From: Bacillota bacterium
Lineage (GTDB): Bacteria; Bacillota; Bacilli; Paenibacillales; NBRC-103111
DNA: 64,000 bases
Reading direction: 5' to 3'
NCBI GenBank assembly: GCA_023393235.1
Contig: JAEWMH010000020.1
Coordinates: 1 to 64,000, forward strand
Shown here: piece after piece, positions 60,388-64,000 of the stretch
How the letters are laid out: every line of letters begins with the position of its first letter
How positions within the stretch are numbered: position 1 is the stretch's first letter
Made by a program: the position numbers and the translations under genes
Notes under the pieces: generated by a model
What the model saw: only the letters and a program-made list of their open reading frames with translations
Database searches by the model: none
What the model was told of the DNA's origin: nothing

Positions 60388-61971
60388 ATGACGAACATAA
60401 CAAACGAAACGAATACACGAAACTGGACTATGCCGGAAATCGAACTTCCGAATATACCGTCCAACAGCTTTACCATTACGGATTTTGGTGCGGTTGGAGA
60501 CGGAGTAACTGACAACACCGAGGCTTTCCGCAAAGCCATTGCCGCTTGTACGGAAGCGGGCGGTGGTAAGGTGATTATCCCTGCAGGCTTGTGGCTGACT
60601 GGCCCCATCATTTTGGCAAGCCGTTTGGAGCTTCATGCACAGGCTGGAGCAACCATTATGTTCAGCACCAACTTTGACGACTATCCGCTGATTCTCTCCA
60701 CATACGAGGGCTGGGAAACCGTGCGCTGCACCTCGCCTTTGGACGGGGAAGGGCTGGAGGATATCGCGATTACCGGACCGGGCGTATTCGACGGCGGCGG
60801 TGACGCATGGCGTTATGTGAAGAAGTGGAAGCTTACTGAGCTTCAATGGAACAAGCTGACCAAAACCGGTGTGGTGGACGGTGACAGCTGGTGGCCGACT
60901 GAGCAAGGGTTGAACGGAGCGAAGCTGGTTGACCGCCTGATCAGCGAAGGCGTGAAGGACCCCAAGGCTTTCGAACCGGCCAGAGACTATCTGCGCCCGA
61001 ATCTGCTCAGCCTGCGCCGCTGCAAACGCCTTTTGCTGGACGGACCTACCTTCCAGAATTCTCCGGCCTGGAACGTGCATCCTTGGGCGTCCCAGCATGT
61101 TACACTGCGCAATCTGACGATCCGCAACCCGTGGTACGGCCAAAACGGCGACGGCTTGGATCTGGAATCCTGCCGCTACGCCTTGGTTGAAAACTGTACC
61201 TTTGACGTAGGGGACGACGCCATCTGCATGAAGTCCGGCAAGGACAAGGAAGGCCGGGAAAGAGGCATCCCCAGCGAATATATCATTATCCGCAACTGTA
61301 TCGTTTATCATGGCCACGGCGGCTTCGTAGTCGGCAGCGAAATGTCCGGCGGCGTACGCTGCGTGGAGGTTTCCGACTGTACGTTTATGGGCACCGACAT
61401 CGGCATCCGCTTCAAGACGGCCCGCGGCCGCGGCGGTGTGGTAGAGGATATCCTGATGAAGAACATCCGGATGATTAATATCGACGGCGAAGCCATCTCC
61501 TTCTCCATGTTCTATGAAGGCAAGGAAGGCTCCGGCACCCTGTCCGAGGACAAACATCCGATTACCGATGAAACTCCGGTCTTCCGCAATCTGCATATGG
61601 AAGACATCGTCTGCACCGGCGCAGAAGTAGCGTTCCTGATCAAGGGCCTGGTGGAAGTGCCGATGGAGGGTCTTACTCTGACCCGCTACAAGGCGATTGC
61701 CGACAGAGGCGTGGAATGCACCAATGCAACCAACCTGGCTCTGACTGACGTGGACATCCAGGTCAAGGAAGGCCCGATGGTTAAGCTGCACCAATGTAAC
61801 GATGTCCGCATTACCCGTATGAGCGGCTGTGGCTCCGAGTCGGATGACCGCTTCCTGGTCGCCACCGGCAACCGTTCGGACAGCATTGTCCTGGATGGCC
61901 TGGCAACCTGCGACTCCCACAGAAAGATCGAAGCGCTGAACGGCGCTGAAGGTAAGGTTCAAGTGAAGTAA
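60388..61971 (+). CDS. glycoside hydrolase family 28 (polygalacturonase-like)
   Basis: A 527-residue protein with no signal peptide, hence probably cytosolic. After the ITDFGAVGDGVTDNTEAF start, the right-handed beta-helix carries the family sites: GQNGDGLD and VGDDAI for the catalytic Asp residues, GHGGFVVGSEMSGG for the His, and IRFKTARGRGG. GH28 enzymes hydrolyse alpha-1,4-galacturonan; a cytosolic form would act on imported oligogalacturonides. ATG 60388 with AGGTGAAGGA is preferred over the GTG three codons earlier. Confidence 0.9.
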   Translation: MTNITNETNTRNWTMPEIELPNIPSNSFTITDFGAVGDGVTDNTEAFRKAIAACTEAGGGKVIIPAGLWLTGPIILASRLELHAQAGATIMFSTNFDDYPLILSTYEGWETVRCTSPLDGEGLEDIAITGPGVFDGGGDAWRYVKKWKLTELQWNKLTKTGVVDGDSWWPTEQGLNGAKLVDRLISEGVKDPKAFEPARDYLRPNLLSLRRCKRLLLDGPTFQNSPAWNVHPWASQHVTLRNLTIRNPWYGQNGDGLDLESCRYALVENCTFDVGDDAICMKSGKDKEGRERGIPSEYIIIRNCIVYHGHGGFVVGSEMSGGVRCVEVSDCTFMGTDIGIRFKTARGRGGVVEDILMKNIRMINIDGEAISFSMFYEGKEGSGTLSEDKHPITDETPVFRNLHMEDIVCTGAEVAFLIKGLVEVPMEGLTLTRYKAIADRGVECTNATNLALTDVDIQVKEGPMVKLHQCNDVRITRMSGCGSESDDRFLVATGNRSDSIVLDGLATCDSHRKIEALNGAEGKVQVK

Positions 61972-61982
61972 TTTCTATGGAT

Positions 61983-62028
61983 AAAAAGGCTCCGGTGTCT
62001 CCCGAAGAGGGAATGCCGGGGCTTTTTG
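61983..62028 (+). terminator. terminator of the GH28 gene
   Basis: AAAAAGGCTCCGG pairs with CCGGGGCTTTTT (one mismatch) around a loop that can itself pair. Confidence 0.8.
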
Positions 62029-62114
62029 TTTTTCGGAAAAAGACAAGCAGGAGTTTTCTTCCTATATGTCGAAATATCCTGTCATAAAATACATCATAAG
62101 GTGACGACAATATT

Positions 62115-62771
62115 ATGACTGCGATTATTTATCTGCTTTTGGGAACCGTGGATATTTTTCTTTTAATGACGCTGATTTTCAAGGTGTTCCGGTGGCCGCT
62201 GCGGCAGTATGCCTGGGAGACCTTGATTATTGCGTTTTTGTGTTCGCTTGAATCCTATCTGTCGAGGATTGTATTTGGGGTGCCCGAGGTGGACCTGATC
62301 CTGCAAAACATTATTATTTTGGTATTGATGAGGGTTTTGCTGAAGGTCAATCTTTATTATGCCCTGACGTTATCGGTGATCGGCTCGTTCCTCTATTCCG
62401 AGATCGCTTACATCACCTATAACCTGTTTGCCCTGTTCCACATTCAGCTTGATTTCTCCACCCCTACGTCTGCAGGCGTATATTTTATGCAAATTTCCGT
62501 TCAAGTACTTGCTGCCCTGGCAGCTTTCCTGTTGTACAAGTTCAACTTCGGCTTCTCCTTTGTTTCCGTTCCGCCCCACGACAGCAAAAGACGATTCACT
62601 CCGAAGGAGAAAACGAATCTGATCATCAGCTGCGTCGCAGTAGTATGCATCTTTTTTACCGTCTATGTGGCCATTAATTATGGAACATTTGGAATCAATG
62701 CCATCATGGTGATTGAATTTATCGCCTTGCTGTTTTTGTTGTATATTGCCCGGAAGCAGGATGCCATATGA
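62115..62771 (+). CDS. six-helix membrane protein, first gene of the Agr-like operon
   Basis: A 218-residue protein with about six membrane helices and no soluble domain; a short basic loop lies near residue 155 (DSKRRFTPKEK). The layout resembles the sensing half of AgrC-type kinases, but no kinase domain follows. The stop overlaps the agrB start (ATGA). It may be a stand-alone receptor, a peptide exporter helper or an immunity protein; none is shown. The start has no strong ribosome site. Confidence 0.65.
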   Translation: MTAIIYLLLGTVDIFLLMTLIFKVFRWPLRQYAWETLIIAFLCSLESYLSRIVFGVPEVDLILQNIIILVLMRVLLKVNLYYALTLSVIGSFLYSEIAYITYNLFALFHIQLDFSTPTSAGVYFMQISVQVLAALAAFLLYKFNFGFSFVSVPPHDSKRRFTPKEKTNLIISCVAVVCIFFTVYVAINYGTFGINAIMVIEFIALLFLLYIARKQDAI

Positions 62772-63256
62772 CCGATCCCATCGATTATGTAGCCTTCAAA
62801 ACTGCGGGTTGGATTAAACGGTCCAACCCGGAGGAGACGGATGACCTGGAGAGGATGAGTCCCACCATCAGCATCCTGCTTAACAATTTGCTGACAACCG
62901 GCTTTATCCTGCTGCTCGGCCATATGACGGATTCCTTATTTTCTACCGCGGTGATGCTGGCTACATTCGCACTTTGCAGAATCATGCTCAAGGGCTATCA
63001 TCTGAAATCCATGACCTTATGCACCCTTGTCACGTCCCTGTTTGTCTTCGCAGTTTCCGCCATTCCCATAAGCCCCCTGTGGATGCTTGTCCTCACTCCG
63101 CTTTGCATTCTTGTTTTATTCTTCCGTTCCAGTGCATCCATCCCGGTGAAAATGGTATTCGGAATGATGATGACACTTAACATGATCCTGCTTTATCCTC
63201 CCCTTTTTTTGGGTTTTGCGGCGCAATGCCTGACATTAATTCCACAGAGGAAGTGA
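62768..63256 (+). CDS. agrB: AgrB-like membrane peptidase
   Basis: A 162-residue protein. The catalytic pair His78 and Cys85 lies in LKGYHLKSMTLC, with the same spacing as in Staphylococcus AgrB. Four to six membrane helices. AgrB proteins cut the AgrD precursor and form its ring on the way out. The context agrees: it is followed after six bases by a 40-codon gene of AgrD size. The usual GGYHA is KGYHL here. Confidence 0.85.
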   Translation: MTDPIDYVAFKTAGWIKRSNPEETDDLERMSPTISILLNNLLTTGFILLLGHMTDSLFSTAVMLATFALCRIMLKGYHLKSMTLCTLVTSLFVFAVSAIPISPLWMLVLTPLCILVLFFRSSASIPVKMVFGMMMTLNMILLYPPLFLGFAAQCLTLIPQRK

Positions 63257-63262
63257 AGGTGC

Positions 63263-63385
63263 ATGAAAAGAACTGTAGCCAAATATGCATCCTTGGTGCT
63301 GAGTGTGTTAGCGTCCTTTTTTACGATTACGGAAAAATATCCTCTTGGTGACAAACCCATACCTCCGAAGGCAGGAAAGAAATAA
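63263..63385 (+). CDS. agrD: AgrD-like autoinducer precursor without Cys
   Basis: A 40-residue peptide. An amphipathic N-terminal helix (KRTVAKYASLVLSVLASFF) is followed by an acidic/Pro-rich tail with EKYPLGDKP and PIPP. AAGTGAAGGTG precedes the ATG. Position, size and helix fit AgrD. There is no Cys, so a thiolactone cannot form; Ser or Thr could make a lactone, or the signal could be linear. Too short to be listed by ordinary ORF finders. Confidence 0.75.
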   Translation: MKRTVAKYASLVLSVLASFFTITEKYPLGDKPIPPKAGKK

Positions 63386-63391
63386 CCGCTT

Positions 63392-63751
63392 ATGTTCGAT
63401 TTAAATATTCCCTGCACAACGCTGACACACATGGACGCTGTTATTTCCTTGAACAAGGTGCTATACATTTCTCTGGCCTATCAGAAGAAGGTTCCGAAAA
63501 TTATTGTGCAAACCGCTGAAGATGAATATATCTCAAAAATTACGGGTTCGCTGGAATCCCTGGAAATCCTGTTTGCCCAATTCGGTTTTATCCGCGTGGA
63601 CAGCGGCGTTATGGTTAACATCCGTCATTTTAGTCACTTTGAAAAGGATGGGTACAGCCAACTATTTTGTTTTGCTGGCTCCACCAAAAAGGTTGTCTGC
63701 TCCCGGGCAGGATATGCAAAGGTTAAAAACGCAATCGAAAACACCATCTGA
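63392..63751 (+). CDS. stand-alone LytTR DNA-binding protein
   Basis: A 119-residue protein consisting almost wholly of a LytTR domain (SLESLEILFAQFGFIRVDSG, MVNIRHFSHF, KVVCSRAGYAKVK). AgrA uses this domain to bind DNA; here no receiver domain is attached, so control must come from elsewhere. It follows agrD by six bases in the same operon. AGGAAAG lies upstream. Confidence 0.82.
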   Translation: MFDLNIPCTTLTHMDAVISLNKVLYISLAYQKKVPKIIVQTAEDEYISKITGSLESLEILFAQFGFIRVDSGVMVNIRHFSHFEKDGYSQLFCFAGSTKKVVCSRAGYAKVKNAIENTI

Positions 63752-63805
63752 AATGGCCCAGTGCACATTTTAGGTGGTGTTTATCATATGTTGATAAAAT
63801 TGTCA

Positions 63806-63835
63806 ATAACAGAATTCCATATCGAATTCTGTTAT
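63806..63835. promoter_or_regulatory. perfect 12-base inverted repeat
   Basis: ATAACAGAATTC and GAATTCTGTTAT are separated by six bases. There is no T-run after it. It lies between the LytTR gene and the next regulator, so an operator or an RNA structure are both possible. Confidence 0.55.
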
Positions 63836-63930
63836 ATCGAGGATTCCAAAATTTATGATATAGTTATTGCGAAAGTATGCAAAATAGTTGCATTGGATTG
63901 CATAATAGTGCAAAGAGAGGAGAGTTTGTG

Positions 63931-64000
63931 ATGCATAGCGTCGTGATAATTGATGATCACCCGCTTATGGCGCACGCCACAAAAGAGCTGCTGGAGCAGG
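63931..64000 (+). CDS. response regulator start, ComA/NarL-like (partial)
   Basis: The first 23 residues, MHSVVIIDDHPLMAHATKEL and on, are the N-terminus of a receiver domain with the acidic pair (IDDHP). GAGAGGAGAG precedes the ATG. The HPLM form is common in NarL/FixJ-type regulators such as ComA and DegU. The gene continues past the window, so the output domain is not visible. Its position behind the Agr-like operon suggests a link. Confidence 0.75.
   Translation, partial: MHSVVIIDDHPLMAHATKELLEQ

Noticed and set aside
60355..61962. 535-residue minus-strand ORF
   Set aside because: Mirror of the GH28 gene with no familiar protein pattern.
1..64000. tRNA or rRNA genes
   Set aside because: No cloverleaf with a terminal acceptor stem or rRNA-like stretch was recognised; a dedicated scan would be needed to exclude them fully.

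Overview
The window looks like chromosome from a spore-forming member of the Bacillales, most probably Paenibacillus or a close relative. I infer this from three things. It carries spore genes: two alpha/beta SASP genes with sigma-G-like promoters, cwlJ-gerQ and ylbJ. It carries several YesM/YesN-type two-component pairs. It also has Bacillales-type Shine-Dalgarno sites and family markers (yutD, yfhP, yycC, bmrCD, T-box trpS, GH35/GH28 sugar genes). GC is moderate to high except in an AT-rich patch at about 48.85-50.28 kb. I see no rRNA, tRNA, CRISPR array or intact insertion sequence.

Layout. 0-11.3 kb: carbohydrate sensing and use, with two histidine kinase/response regulator pairs, a GH35 beta-galactosidase-like enzyme and a sugar-binding lipoprotein. 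11.3-13.1 kb: an autoregulated TetR gene and an alpha/beta hydrolase. 13.3-23.8 kb: a surface-display locus with two very large LPxTG proteins around a class D-like sortase. 23.9-26.1 kb: two tandem c-di-GMP-I riboswitches in front of a secreted transglutaminase-like protein, then an M23 peptidase. 26.1-29.4 kb: nickel-pincer cofactor genes larE-larB-larC, with larC split into two convergent genes. 29.4-37.5 kb: a MITE-like palindrome, a YutD protein with a long disordered tail, NAD kinase, alpha-glucan phosphorylase, and a tandem pair of trypsin-like proteins of which one has lost its catalytic residues. 37.7-48.8 kb: housekeeping and sporulation genes (ylbJ, ldh, oligopeptidase, T-box trpS, two inverted SASP genes, yfhP). 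50.3-54.2 kb: a bmrC/bmrD-type heterodimeric ABC exporter. 54.8-62 kb: transporters, cwlJ-gerQ, ctaB, a toprim protein and a GH28 enzyme. 62.1-64 kb: an Agr-like peptide-signalling operon, then the start of a ComA/NarL-like regulator cut by the window edge.

The most unusual observation is a non-coding element that occurs five times: 18342-18524, 18615-18797, 31022-31204, 32288-32470 and 54486-54669. Each copy is 183 bp (one is 184) and is built from four 23-nt boxes, two forward and then two inverted. The spacing is 23-27-23-37-23-27-23. Boxes start with TAACGGA and belong to two sequence subfamilies, yet the geometry is the same to the base. Spacers are much less conserved. I do not know a published name for it.

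Other notable items are the Cys-less AgrD-like peptide (absent from standard long-ORF calls), the catalytic/pseudo-protease pair, the opposite-strand split of LarC, and the tandem c-di-GMP control of a transglutaminase. All functional statements rest on reading the sequence and on remembered family features; no database search was run.
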